Below, one piece after another: positions 1 to 6,653 of a stretch of DNA of 8,790 nt. This DNA is from Clostridiaceae bacterium (GTDB taxonomy: Bacteria > Bacillota > Clostridia > Saccharofermentanales > UBA5734), in the NCBI GenBank assembly GCA_012727965.1, contig JAAYFZ010000020.1, forward strand, positions 1-8,790. Direction: 5' to 3'. Numbering within the stretch: position 1 is the first letter of the stretch; every line of letters starts with the position of its first letter. The notes below the pieces were generated by a model, which was not told the DNA's origin, searched no databases, and saw nothing but the letters and a program-made list of their open reading frames with translations. Both the position numbers and the translations under genes were made by a program.

Positions 1-779
1 TCGAGCATGTTTTTCATGACCGTCGGAGCAAGTCCGGTCGTATATGAATTAATTACGAAGAAGGAAGCGTCTTGACTGAGCAGCTGCGCACAGCGCTCGA
101 CCAGACCATAAAGTGATTCCTCGATCTTCCAGAGTTCGCCTGAGGGCCCACGACCATATGATGGCGGGTCCATGATGATTCCCTGATATTTGCGGCCGCG
201 TCTTAGCTCGCGCTCGACAAATTTACCGGCATCATCAGTGAAGAATCTAACATAACTCTCTCCTAGTCCAGACAGGTTAAGATTCTCTCTGGCCCTTGTG
301 TTCATACCTTTTGAGGCATCCAGATGGACGACCTCATCTGCTCCGGCCGCTGCACAAGCTACTGTAGCAGCTCCTGTGTAAGCAAACAGATTTAGAACAC
401 GAAACTCCTGGCCGGCGGCGTTTGCCTTCGTGATCTTATCAGCGAAGAATTCCCAGTTTACAGCCTGTTCGGGGAATAATCCTGTATGTTTGAAACCGGT
501 TGGCTCCACACGGAAAACCAGCTCGCGCGGCATATTGCCACCAGCCGGGTAATGGATATGCCATTGAGCCGGCAGTTTGGTATTGGTCTGCCAGTTGCCG
601 CCGCCAGTCTGGCTGCGATGATAATGAGCGTCCGGTTTTTTCCAGCTGGCTCTTATCCCCTGCGGCCAGATTGCCTGAGGATCTGGCCGACGAAGTACAA
701 ATTCACCCCAGCGCTCAAGTTTCTCACCGTCGCCGGCATCAATCATTTCAAATTCTTCCCATCTATCTGCAAGCAGCAT
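1..779 (-). CDS. Class I SAM-dependent methyltransferase, likely RlmI/RlmK-like (partial, 3' end outside window)
   Basis: The minus strand reads open from an ATG at 779 to the left edge, giving 259 residues without the C-terminus. The start is supported by GGAGGG seven bases upstream. A class I methyltransferase core is visible: motif I NLFAYTGAA at residues 130-138 (SAM-binding loop), an acidic strand end HLDAS at 152-156, and motif IV DPPSYGRG at 204-211 (target-binding DPP-aromatic). These motifs and the order of segments match the COG1092/PF10672 family, whose characterised members RlmI and RlmK methylate 23S rRNA; the N-terminal PUA domain of RlmI is absent. A role in rRNA or other nucleic-acid methylation is inferred from the family, and the substrate is not shown. 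The gene is divergent from the response regulator, with a 128-base shared intergenic region. Confidence is high for the fold and low for the substrate. Confidence 0.88.
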   Translation of the reverse strand, partial: MLLADRWEEFEMIDAGDGEKLERWGEFVLRRPDPQAIWPQGIRASWKKPDAHYHRSQTGGGNWQTNTKLPAQWHIHYPAGGNMPRELVFRVEPTGFKHTGLFPEQAVNWEFFADKITKANAAGQEFRVLNLFAYTGAATVACAAAGADEVVHLDASKGMNTRARENLNLSGLGESYVRFFTDDAGKFVERELRRGRKYQGIIMDPPSYGRGPSGELWKIEESLYGLVERCAQLLSQDASFFVINSYTTGLAPTVMKNML

Positions 780-812
780 ATCATTGCCCTCCCAAGTCTA
801 TTGCAATGAATG

Positions 813-821
813 ATTATATCA
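813..821 (-). promoter_or_regulatory. Extended -10 promoter for the methyltransferase gene
   Basis: On the minus strand the sequence TGATATAAT gives a perfect -10 hexamer with a TG extension. It lies about 34 bases before the methyltransferase ATG. No good -35 box lies 16-18 bases upstream, which is common for extended -10 promoters. Confidence 0.55.
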
Positions 822-856
822 TGCCGCCAGCAGGATTTCGAACAATTGTGACCAGA

Positions 857-887
857 TTGCACAAGCAGCCAAGAAATTCGCTATAAT
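857..887 (+). promoter_or_regulatory. Candidate sigma-A promoter for the two-component operon
   Basis: TATAAT at 882-887 is a perfect -10 box. TTGCAC at 857-862 is a fair -35 box at a long 19-base spacing. Transcription would begin near 894, only about 14 bases before the ATG at 908, so the mRNA would start just at the GGAGG ribosome binding site (895-899). Confidence 0.5.
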
Positions 888-907
888 AACAACTGGAGGT
901 GTTTTTG

Positions 908-1600
908 ATGCCGAATAATATCAAGATACTCATATGTGATGATGACCCGGTAGTTCATGAATCTTTGGGATTGTATCTCGATGCCGAGCGCTATGATCAC
1001 AGCTCAGCATACGATGGCAATCAAGCTTTGGAAATGGTCAGCTCTGTCGATCCTGATTTAGTGATCCTTGATCTGATGATGCCGGGCAAAACCGGAACCG
1101 AAGTCTGCAGAGATATAAGACGCTTCAGCAATGTCCCGATCATCATGCTAACGGCAAAAGGCGAAGAGATCGATCGTGTCCTTGGTCTTGAGCTAGGTGC
1201 TGATGACTATATCGTCAAGCCCTTCAGCCCGCGCGAAGTTATTGCCAGGATCAAGGCTGTACTGCGCCGTCTAGGTGATAATCATCAGGACAGCAGTTCT
1301 GTGATCCGTTACGAGGGACTTGAGATTAATCTTGACAATTATCAGGTCAAGGTCCGCGGTGAAACAGTTGCCTGTACGCCAAAAGAGGTTGAGATCCTTC
1401 ATCTTCTGGCATCTCATCCAGGTCAGGTCATGGACCGCGAGCAGATCCTCTCGAAGGTCTGGGGTTATGACTATTTCGGTGACACCAGAACTGTTGATAC
1501 ACATATAAAACGAATCAGACAAAAAATCGTATATGAAGGTGCTCCCTTCGGACTGATAACGGTCTATGGCGTCGGTTACAAATTCGAGGTAAGCCACTAA
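908..1600 (+). CDS. OmpR/PhoB-family response regulator
   Basis: This 230-residue protein has an N-terminal receiver domain (about 4-120) and a C-terminal winged-helix DNA-binding domain (about 133-230), the usual size for the OmpR/PhoB family. Receiver residues are intact: acidic pocket DDD at 11-13, phospho-acceptor D55 in VILDLMMPG, switch T82, and K104 in the VKP motif. The effector domain shows the typical TPKEVEILHLL helix, the VWGYDYFGDTRTVDTHI recognition region and a C-terminal VYGVGYKF hairpin. It should bind DNA as a dimer after phosphorylation by the kinase encoded one base downstream. A GTG at 899 is in frame but sits inside the GGAGG ribosome binding site, so ATG 908, eight bases after GGAGG, is the better start. 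The target genes cannot be told from sequence. Sequence style is close to PhoP/WalR of Bacillota, but no orthology is claimed. Confidence 0.95.
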   Translation: MPNNIKILICDDDPVVHESLGLYLDAERYDHSSAYDGNQALEMVSSVDPDLVILDLMMPGKTGTEVCRDIRRFSNVPIIMLTAKGEEIDRVLGLELGADDYIVKPFSPREVIARIKAVLRRLGDNHQDSSSVIRYEGLEINLDNYQVKVRGETVACTPKEVEILHLLASHPGQVMDREQILSKVWGYDYFGDTRTVDTHIKRIRQKIVYEGAPFGLITVYGVGYKFEVSH

Positions 1601-1601
1601 C

Positions 1602-3434
1602 ATGCATCATAGTATCTTTTTCCGCCGATTATTAGCGATGCTGCTGCTTGCTCTCCTGCTCTGGACAGTACTTACAGCCGCCTTCTACAATTATATTTCG
1701 CGGCCAGTATTTACGCAGATCAAGGTTTCTGAGCTTGAGCCTAAGGCAAAATCTCTTGCCTCACTGGCGGGACGCAGCTTCCTTGAGGGTGATCCTTATT
1801 TTGACACCCTGGTTCAGTCATCCTATGAACTTTTCGATGCCTGGGCTTTTGTCATTGACGGAGTAACAAAGGATATCTATGCCGGAACCCTGCCGGATAA
1901 CAGTGGAATCAATCAAGAGGAGCTGCAAAATCAGATTATTGCCAGCTCCGACAGACTGCTTAGCGGAAATGAGGAGAGTCTCTGGCTTACGCATATGCAG
2001 CCGGGAACGCGCGAAGAAATACTCTTGATAGGTGTACCTATCACCTTCCGCTTCGGCCAGCAGACAGGTATAATCGGCGCTCTCTATTTCGTTAAGCCAA
2101 TGTCCGAGTTAAACGCTGGTTTCCGTAGTATGAATTTGGCACTTATGACTGCTTCAGTTACGGTGCTGCTGATCATGCTGCTGCCGCTCTATTTCGCTGC
2201 TGCGCGTTTGATCAAACCACTAAGACAAACTCGTGATGTCGCCCTGGCTATGGCCAGCGGCAATTTCACCGTGCGGGCCAATGCCAATATTCGTAAGCTT
2301 GGTGAAATCGGTGAATTAGCATTAACTATGAACCATCTGGCAGATGAGCTGGCACTGACGATATCTGCATTAACTACCGAGCGCAATAGACTTAGACAGA
2401 TTATCGACTGTATGGCAGAAGGCATATTGGCCGTAGACAGAAGCGGCAGTATAACTTTGACCAATAGTATGGTTTGGAGTCTTCTTGGTCTTGATACCAG
2501 ACATGAACCTGCAACCTTAAGTGATATCCTCTCAATCGGAGAGCTAGAGCAAGCCTTATTTACTGTTATGGACAATGGCGAAATAACAACAATTACGCTG
2601 AAGCAGGATCATCGGCTGATCTCCTGCCAGATCGCACCGATCGAAGAATCTAACGATACGGTCTGCGGTGCTGTGGCACTATTTAGAGATATCACTGAGA
2701 GCGAACGCCTTGAACAGACAAGGCGGGACTATGTCGCCAACATTTCTCATGAATTACGTACTCCCTTGACTGCTATGAGAGCTTTGCTTGAGCCGCTTAG
2801 TGATAATATGGTGAGATCAGAAGATGACCGCAACCGTTATTATCAGATCCTGCTCAAGGAGACCGTGCGGCTCTCCAGACTGATCAATGATATGCTTGAC
2901 CTATCACGCCTGCAGGCTGGAGCAGCTGAACTAACTATGTATAGCTTCAGCCCAGCCGAGATGCTTCATGAATTGATCTTCAAATATGAAAATCATGCCG
3001 AGGATCTGGGGATAGAACTGATTCTGGCTCCGGAGACTGACAATTGTCCGCCTGCCATCGGCAATCCTGAGAGAATCGAACAGGTTCTGGTCATCCTGCT
3101 GGACAATGCCATGAAATTCACACCCGAAAATGGCCTCGTTGAGCTTAAGGCCAGCTGGGATGACGATCTTATAACCTTGTCAGTACATGATAATGGTCCT
3201 GGAATCGCACCTGAAGATATTGACCATGTTTTCGATCGTTTTTACAAGGCAGACAAGGCCCACCGCCAACCCGGAACTGGCCTTGGTCTGGCAATAGCCA
3301 GAGAGATCATAGCGCGTCATAAGCAGACCATTCGCGTACGCAGTCAACAGGAAAAAGGTACAGTATTCAGCTTCACACTGACTAGAGACAACAGGCAAGA
3401 CACAAATACGACAACACCTGATCAGCAAATTTGA
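1602..3434 (+). CDS. Membrane sensor histidine kinase (HAMP-PAS-HisKA-HATPase, PhoR/WalK-like)
   Basis: This 610-residue sensor kinase begins one base after the regulator stop, so the two are certainly co-transcribed and form a pair. Order of parts: membrane helix 1 (about 9-28), an extracytoplasmic sensor region of about 145 residues (31-176), membrane helix 2 (about 178-200), HAMP linker (about 201-255), PAS domain (about 262-365), and HisKA with phospho-acceptor H383 in NISHELRTPLTAM. The catalytic ATPase domain has N box LLDNAMKFTP (499-508), G1 DNGPGI (530-535), F box FDRFYKAD (544-551) and G2 GTGLGL (558-563). The E/R-T-P after the histidine is the pattern of kinases that can also act as phosphatases. 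The domain order is that of PhoR and WalK, but the signal is unknown because the outer domain has no motif I recognise. The Thr-rich hydrophilic tail after residue 595 is probably disordered. Confidence 0.95.
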   Translation: MHHSIFFRRLLAMLLLALLLWTVLTAAFYNYISRPVFTQIKVSELEPKAKSLASLAGRSFLEGDPYFDTLVQSSYELFDAWAFVIDGVTKDIYAGTLPDNSGINQEELQNQIIASSDRLLSGNEESLWLTHMQPGTREEILLIGVPITFRFGQQTGIIGALYFVKPMSELNAGFRSMNLALMTASVTVLLIMLLPLYFAAARLIKPLRQTRDVALAMASGNFTVRANANIRKLGEIGELALTMNHLADELALTISALTTERNRLRQIIDCMAEGILAVDRSGSITLTNSMVWSLLGLDTRHEPATLSDILSIGELEQALFTVMDNGEITTITLKQDHRLISCQIAPIEESNDTVCGAVALFRDITESERLEQTRRDYVANISHELRTPLTAMRALLEPLSDNMVRSEDDRNRYYQILLKETVRLSRLINDMLDLSRLQAGAAELTMYSFSPAEMLHELIFKYENHAEDLGIELILAPETDNCPPAIGNPERIEQVLVILLDNAMKFTPENGLVELKASWDDDLITLSVHDNGPGIAPEDIDHVFDRFYKADKAHRQPGTGLGLAIAREIIARHKQTIRVRSQQEKGTVFSFTLTRDNRQDTNTTTPDQQI

Positions 3435-3461
3435 CAGTTTCTTGATCGACATAAAACCAGA

Positions 3462-3500
3462 GTGACCACGTTTGTCACCTGCTGTACATATTCCCTTAAT
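3462..3500 (+). promoter_or_regulatory. Candidate promoter with overlapping inverted repeat
   Basis: GTGAC (3462-3466) and GTCAC (3474-3478) form a perfect 5-base inverted repeat separated by 7 bases. It overlaps a possible -35 box TTGTCA (3472-3477), which is 17 bases from a weak -10 box CTTAAT (3495-3500). The site lies between the kinase stop and the UspA-like gene. A repressor or activator site is possible. There is no U-run, so it is not a terminator. Confidence 0.35.
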
Positions 3501-3565
3501 AAATCAATCGTAAAATGTACATGTCAATAAAATATAAGCCTTTTTCAGATGAAAGGAAGACAAAA

Positions 3566-3961
3566 ATGATACTGGTATGTGTAACAGATCAAAAAACCAG
3601 CAGCCGCCTGATCATTGCAGGCCGTAAATTAGCAGATATAAAACAAACACCTCTCAAAGTTATATGCGTAAGACCCAAACAAGCCGCCAGCTGGCTTGCA
3701 AGCGACGAAGTAGAATATCTATATAATACTTCCAAGCAGCAGGATGCTGAAATGATCGTTCTTTTTAATGTTGATCCAATGCGGGCTACGATCGACTATA
3801 TCGATAAGAACAAGGTTAAATTCATTGTAACCGGAATCCCGCCTGAGGCTGGCTACAGTGCATTCATAGCAGGACTGGAAGAGAACTTCCCTCATATACC
3901 GGTAGTTACAGTTGACCATCAGGGCAATCTGCAGAAGCTTTCACCGGTCCATACGGCTTGA
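3566..3961 (+). CDS. Stand-alone UspA/KdpD-like domain protein
   Basis: A small cytoplasmic protein of 131 residues. ATG 3566 is preferred because AAAGGAAG (3552-3559) lies six bases upstream. An in-frame ATG at 3515 would add 17 residues with no ribosome binding site. The N-terminus, MILVCVTDQKTSSRLIIAG, matches the first strand and helix of universal-stress-protein folds, especially the form inside the KdpD potassium sensor. A second alternating strand/helix unit ends in VKFIVTGIPPEAG and PHIPVVTVD. The classical nucleotide motif of ATP-binding Usp proteins (G-2x-G-9x-G-S/T) is not present, so it may not bind ATP that way. The stop is three bases before the pseudouridine synthase start, which implies co-transcription and perhaps translational coupling. 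The function is unknown. The fold assignment comes from sequence pattern only and is moderately sure. Confidence 0.7.
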   Translation: MILVCVTDQKTSSRLIIAGRKLADIKQTPLKVICVRPKQAASWLASDEVEYLYNTSKQQDAEMIVLFNVDPMRATIDYIDKNKVKFIVTGIPPEAGYSAFIAGLEENFPHIPVVTVDHQGNLQKLSPVHTA

Positions 3962-3964
3962 TAT

Positions 3965-4720
3965 ATGGATAACAGTAATACTACAGTCAGACTCAATAAA
4001 TATATAGCTGACAGCGGTTTCTGCAGCAGGCGTGAGGCAGATAAAATCATTGCTGACGGCAGAGTTACGATCAACGATCAGCCTACCGAGCTTGGTCAGC
4101 GTGTTGGTCCGGATGATATTGTCAAGATTGATGAACAACCCATTCTGCCTGATGATGATCTTGTCTATTTAGCTGTACATAAGCCCACAGGCATAACCTG
4201 TACTACGGATGAGCGCAGGCGCGACAATATTGTCTCCTGGCTTGACTATCCCAAGAGGATCTTCCCTGTAGGCAGACTTGACCGTGATTCAGAAGGTCTG
4301 ATCTTCATGACAAATGACGGCAGCATCGTCAACAGGATTCTGCGAGCCGGTAATTATCATGAAAAAGAATATATTGTCACTGTCGATCGCCCCTATTCAG
4401 ATGAATTTTTGCAACAGATGGCGGCAGGCGTATCTATTCTTGATACTGTCACTCGTCCCTGTAAAATCAAAAGACAGAGCTCGAAGACTTTTCGCATTAT
4501 ACTGACACAGGGATTCAATCGCCAGATCAGACGAATGTGCGAAGCATTGGGCTATGAGGTTACCAGACTTGTCAGAGTTAGAATAATGCATGTTACTCTA
4601 AATGGTATTCCAAGCGGCCAGTGGCGCTATCTTACGCCAAAAGAATTAAAAGAACTTAAACGCCTGACATCGCTGTCAGCGGACACTTTTACTGAAACGT
4701 TTGAAGAGTCTGAGGATTAA
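3965..4720 (+). CDS. rluF: 23S rRNA pseudouridine synthase, RluF type (RsuA/RluB/E/F family)
   Basis: This 251-residue enzyme should isomerise a specific uridine of 23S rRNA to pseudouridine; E. coli RluF acts at U2604. An N-terminal S4 RNA-binding domain covers about residues 9-60 (RLNKYIADSGFCSRREADK). The catalytic domain follows, with the family motif GRLDRDSEGLIFMTND, so D106 is the predicted catalytic aspartate. The second family motif FNRQIRRMCEALGYEVTRL lies at 184-202, and RIMHVTLNGIPSGQWRYLT is RluF-like rather than RsuA- or RluB-like. The protein is shorter than the 290-residue E. coli enzyme, which has a longer basic tail. The start codon has no clear ribosome binding site and lies three bases after the upstream stop, so coupling to the UspA-like gene is likely. 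The last five codons form the left arm of the terminator hairpin. Confidence 0.9.
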   Translation: MDNSNTTVRLNKYIADSGFCSRREADKIIADGRVTINDQPTELGQRVGPDDIVKIDEQPILPDDDLVYLAVHKPTGITCTTDERRRDNIVSWLDYPKRIFPVGRLDRDSEGLIFMTNDGSIVNRILRAGNYHEKEYIVTVDRPYSDEFLQQMAAGVSILDTVTRPCKIKRQSSKTFRIILTQGFNRQIRRMCEALGYEVTRLVRVRIMHVTLNGIPSGQWRYLTPKELKELKRLTSLSADTFTETFEESED

Positions 4721-4740
4721 TTTTCCTCAGACTCTTTTTT
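4704..4740 (+). terminator. Rho-independent terminator, possibly bidirectional
   Basis: A perfect 13-bp stem (4704-4716 with 4724-4736), a 7-base loop holding the rluF stop codon, and a run of T to 4740. The left arm is coding sequence. On the minus strand the same hairpin lies about 40 bases after the purF stop but is followed by few U, so termination of purF there would be weaker. Confidence 0.9.
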
Positions 4741-4777
4741 CCGGGCATTAATTTCAGTTTTCATTCAGACAGCTAAA

Positions 4778-6145
4778 TTAATCTTTTTGAATAAGCGAAG
4801 GATAATTACCGCTGAAGCAGGCATCGCAGTAGTTTATGCTGCCTGTTAATTTGCTTAGACTCTCAAGCTTGAGGAAACCAAGCGAATCAGCGCCGATTTG
4901 CCGGCAGATCTCATCTATATTGTATTTTCTTGCAGTCAGTTCATCTATAGAAGGAATATCAGTTCCGAAATAGCAAGGCCATAAAAAAGGCGGGGCACTA
5001 ATCCTGACATGAACCTCAGTTGCTCCTGCCTGCTTGAGCTGCCTTACTATTCTCGCGCTGGTTGTACCTCTTACGATCGAATCATCAACCATGATCACTC
5101 GTTTGCCCTCAACAGAACTGCGGATAGGGTTCAGCTTGATACGAACTGCGTTTTCACGTTGGCCCTGAGAGGGCTTGATGAAAGTTCGACCAACATAGTT
5201 GTTTTTCATAAAACCTTTGCCAAGAGGTATGCCGGTTTCTTCGCTAAAGCCCATCGCAGCATCTAGTCCTGAATCCGGTACGCCTAATACAAGATCTGCA
5301 TCTACTGGATACTGTCTGGCCAGCTGCCTCCCTGCTTCAAGTCTGGCTTGATAGACACTGACTCCATCGATATTACTGTCAGATCTGGCAAAATAAATAT
5401 ACTCAAAAATACAGCTATGCTGCTGACTACGGCAGCGGTCAGTAATCGAACGCAGTCCATTCTTATCGACAACAACAATTTCACCAGGCTTGATATCGCG
5501 GACGAACTTCGCTCCAACAGTGTCCAGTGCACAGGATTCAGATGCAAAAACCCATGAGTCACCGATTTGGCCAAGACAAAGCGGTCGGAAACCAAGCGGA
5601 TCTCTGACAGCTATCAGCTTGCCGCGGCTTAATACCAACAGGCAGTATGCCCCTTCAAGCTGATCCATTGCCATACCGACAGCCTCTTCTACACTTGAAC
5701 AAATAGCGCGATACCTTGCTATTAAATATGCAATTATTTCGGAATCAATCGTAGTCTGAAAAATCGCGCCCTGCTCTTCTAGCGAACTGCGAAGTTTATC
5801 AGTATTGGCTAGATTGCCATTATGTGCAAGAGCCATTGTACCCTTACTGTAACGTGTCAGAAGAGGTTGTGCATTCTCTCTGATACTAGGTCCTGTTGTC
5901 GAATAACGTACATGTCCGATCGCGGCACGCCCTGGCAATCTTGATATAACATCATCCGAGAAAACTTCAGGCACCAGCCCCATGTCCTTGTATACTGTTA
6001 CATTACCTTCATTGTTTACAGCAATACCACAGCTCTCCTGGCCGCGATGCTGTAATGCAAATAAACCGTAATAGCAGCTTTCGGCAGCCGCTGTATTTTG
6101 TTCAGGGCCAAAAATTCCGAAAACCCCACATTCTTCTTTTATCAA
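4778..6145 (-). CDS. purF: Amidophosphoribosyltransferase (glutamine PRPP amidotransferase)
   Basis: This 455-residue enzyme catalyses the first committed step of purine synthesis, PRPP plus glutamine to phosphoribosylamine. The N-terminal Ntn glutaminase half starts MIKEECGVFGIFG, so the five-residue propeptide must be removed to expose nucleophile C6. HRGQES (33-38) and AHNGNL (107-112) are typical glutaminase motifs. The C-terminal phosphoribosyltransferase half has the PRPP loop VIMVDDSIVRGTTS (350-363). Cysteines C245, C391, C440 and C443 correspond to the four ligands of the 4Fe-4S cluster in the Bacillus subtilis enzyme, so this is the cluster-containing, oxygen-sensitive type; the E. 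coli type lacks the cluster. The start is TTG at 6145, six bases after AGGAGGG; no ATG fits. The gene stands alone here rather than in a visible pur operon, has its own promoter, and has a leader that may control translation. Confidence 0.97.
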   Translation of the reverse strand: MIKEECGVFGIFGPEQNTAAAESCYYGLFALQHRGQESCGIAVNNEGNVTVYKDMGLVPEVFSDDVISRLPGRAAIGHVRYSTTGPSIRENAQPLLTRYSKGTMALAHNGNLANTDKLRSSLEEQGAIFQTTIDSEIIAYLIARYRAICSSVEEAVGMAMDQLEGAYCLLVLSRGKLIAVRDPLGFRPLCLGQIGDSWVFASESCALDTVGAKFVRDIKPGEIVVVDKNGLRSITDRCRSQQHSCIFEYIYFARSDSNIDGVSVYQARLEAGRQLARQYPVDADLVLGVPDSGLDAAMGFSEETGIPLGKGFMKNNYVGRTFIKPSQGQRENAVRIKLNPIRSSVEGKRVIMVDDSIVRGTTSARIVRQLKQAGATEVHVRISAPPFLWPCYFGTDIPSIDELTARKYNIDEICRQIGADSLGFLKLESLSKLTGSINYCDACFSGNYPSLIQKD

Positions 6146-6152
6146 AATGAGC

Positions 6153-6208
6153 CCTCCTGCCTGGCGGCAATGGAGGTGTAACCGGTCAGTCAGGTTCCAC
6201 CCTCTGCC
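6153..6208 (-). promoter_or_regulatory. purF leader with two competing hairpins, one hiding the ribosome binding site
   Basis: In the purF mRNA, CCUCC-AU-UGCC (6176-6166) can pair with GGCA-GGAGG (6161-6153), locking the ribosome binding site in a 9-bp hairpin with loop GCCA. The same CCUCC/UGCC strand can instead pair upstream with GGCA-GAGGGUGG-AACC (6208-6193), via GGUUACACCUCC (6182-6172... in mRNA order 5'-GGUUACA-3' first) plus UGCC, which would free the ribosome binding site. The two folds exclude each other. A translational switch is inferred; no ligand or protein is known from the sequence. Confidence 0.5.
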
Positions 6209-6220
6209 TCAACACAAAAA

Positions 6221-6250
6221 AGTATAGAGCGCTGCTTGTATTCATGTCAA
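6221..6250 (-). promoter_or_regulatory. Sigma-A-like promoter of purF
   Basis: On the minus strand, TTGACA (6250-6245) and TATACT (6226-6221) are separated by 18 bases, a near-consensus promoter. Transcription would start near 6214, giving a leader of about 70 bases before the TTG start codon. It lies directly behind the terminator of the upstream operon. Confidence 0.8.
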
Positions 6251-6251
6251 C

Positions 6252-6293
6252 AAAAAAATAGACTTGTCTGCAATTCGCGGACTATGTCTATTT
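6252..6293 (-). terminator. Rho-independent terminator of the phosphoesterase/glutaredoxin-like operon
   Basis: On the minus strand an 8-bp outer stem AAATAGAC/GTCTATTT (6293-6286 with 6263-6256) encloses a short inner helix and is followed by T residues to 6252. It begins about 64 bases after the stop of the glutaredoxin-like gene and ends right at the purF -35 box, separating the two transcripts. Confidence 0.65.
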
Positions 6294-6357
6294 CTGTATA
6301 AGTTATATTCATATGCCATAAAACAAGTCATTTGTTGAACGATCTGCTGCCAAACAG

Positions 6358-6645
6358 TCATACTGATTGTTCCTGACTCTGACTGCTCTGCCAGGCCATC
6401 TCCAAGACCTGCTCGACTTGAAACCTATCCATTGCACCTTCATGAAGCTTAACATCACCCAGGAAAAAGGTGGGCACATAGTAATAGTCATATTTTCTCG
6501 ATCGTTCAGGCTCTTTTGCCTCATCAACGATCTCCAGAGGTATTTGCCGATAATGCGGTTTCTCTGCGAAAATCTCTTCGAGATATTTCTCGACTCTCCG
6601 GCAATAACCACAGTATTTTAGCTTAAACATCAATAGTGGTTTCAT
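6358..6645 (-). CDS. Glutaredoxin/thioredoxin-like thiol-disulfide protein
   Basis: This 95-residue cytoplasmic protein has the thioredoxin fold signature. Strand one (MKPLLMFKLKY) leads into a redox-active CGYC motif at residues 12-15, and later comes a cis-proline loop YYVPTFFLGD at about 55-64 with P58 facing the active site. The size and pattern suit the glutaredoxin-like family and it has no signal peptide. Both active-site cysteines are present, so it can in principle perform dithiol exchange. The electron donor and substrate are unknown. The ATG lies eight bases after the stop of the phosphoesterase gene, and AGGTGA, which includes that stop codon, acts as the ribosome binding site, so translation of the two genes is probably coupled. 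A terminator follows. The fold is quite sure and the physiological role is not. Confidence 0.85.
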   Translation of the reverse strand: MKPLLMFKLKYCGYCRRVEKYLEEIFAEKPHYRQIPLEIVDEAKEPERSRKYDYYYVPTFFLGDVKLHEGAMDRFQVEQVLEMAWQSSQSQEQSV

Positions 6646-6653
6646 TTAGATGA

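Noticed and set aside
486..886. Two overlapping plus-strand open frames of 107 and 128 codons
   Set aside because: They lie antisense to the methyltransferase gene, which has clear family motifs. Their translations show no domain and they lack ribosome binding sites.
899..907. GTG at 899 as the start of the response regulator
   Set aside because: This GTG is part of the GGAGGTG ribosome binding site. ATG 908 has the correct spacing and gives the normal N-terminus of a receiver domain.
2189..2575. 128-codon minus-strand open frame within the kinase gene
   Set aside because: It is a shadow of the HAMP/PAS coding region, with no ribosome binding site and no recognisable protein features.
5009..5595. 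Open frames of 85, 97 and 69 codons overlapping purF
   Set aside because: They are out-of-frame shadows of a fully conserved PurF sequence.
6140..6300. A complete canonical T-box riboswitch upstream of purF
   Set aside because: Only the short core motif matches. A good promoter and an upstream terminator leave about 70 bases of leader, with no space for Stem I and its specifier loop.
6309..6621. 100-codon minus and 84-codon plus open frames over the glutaredoxin-like gene
   Set aside because: The 95-codon frame with CGYC and the cis-proline loop explains the region. The others have no motif and no ribosome binding site.
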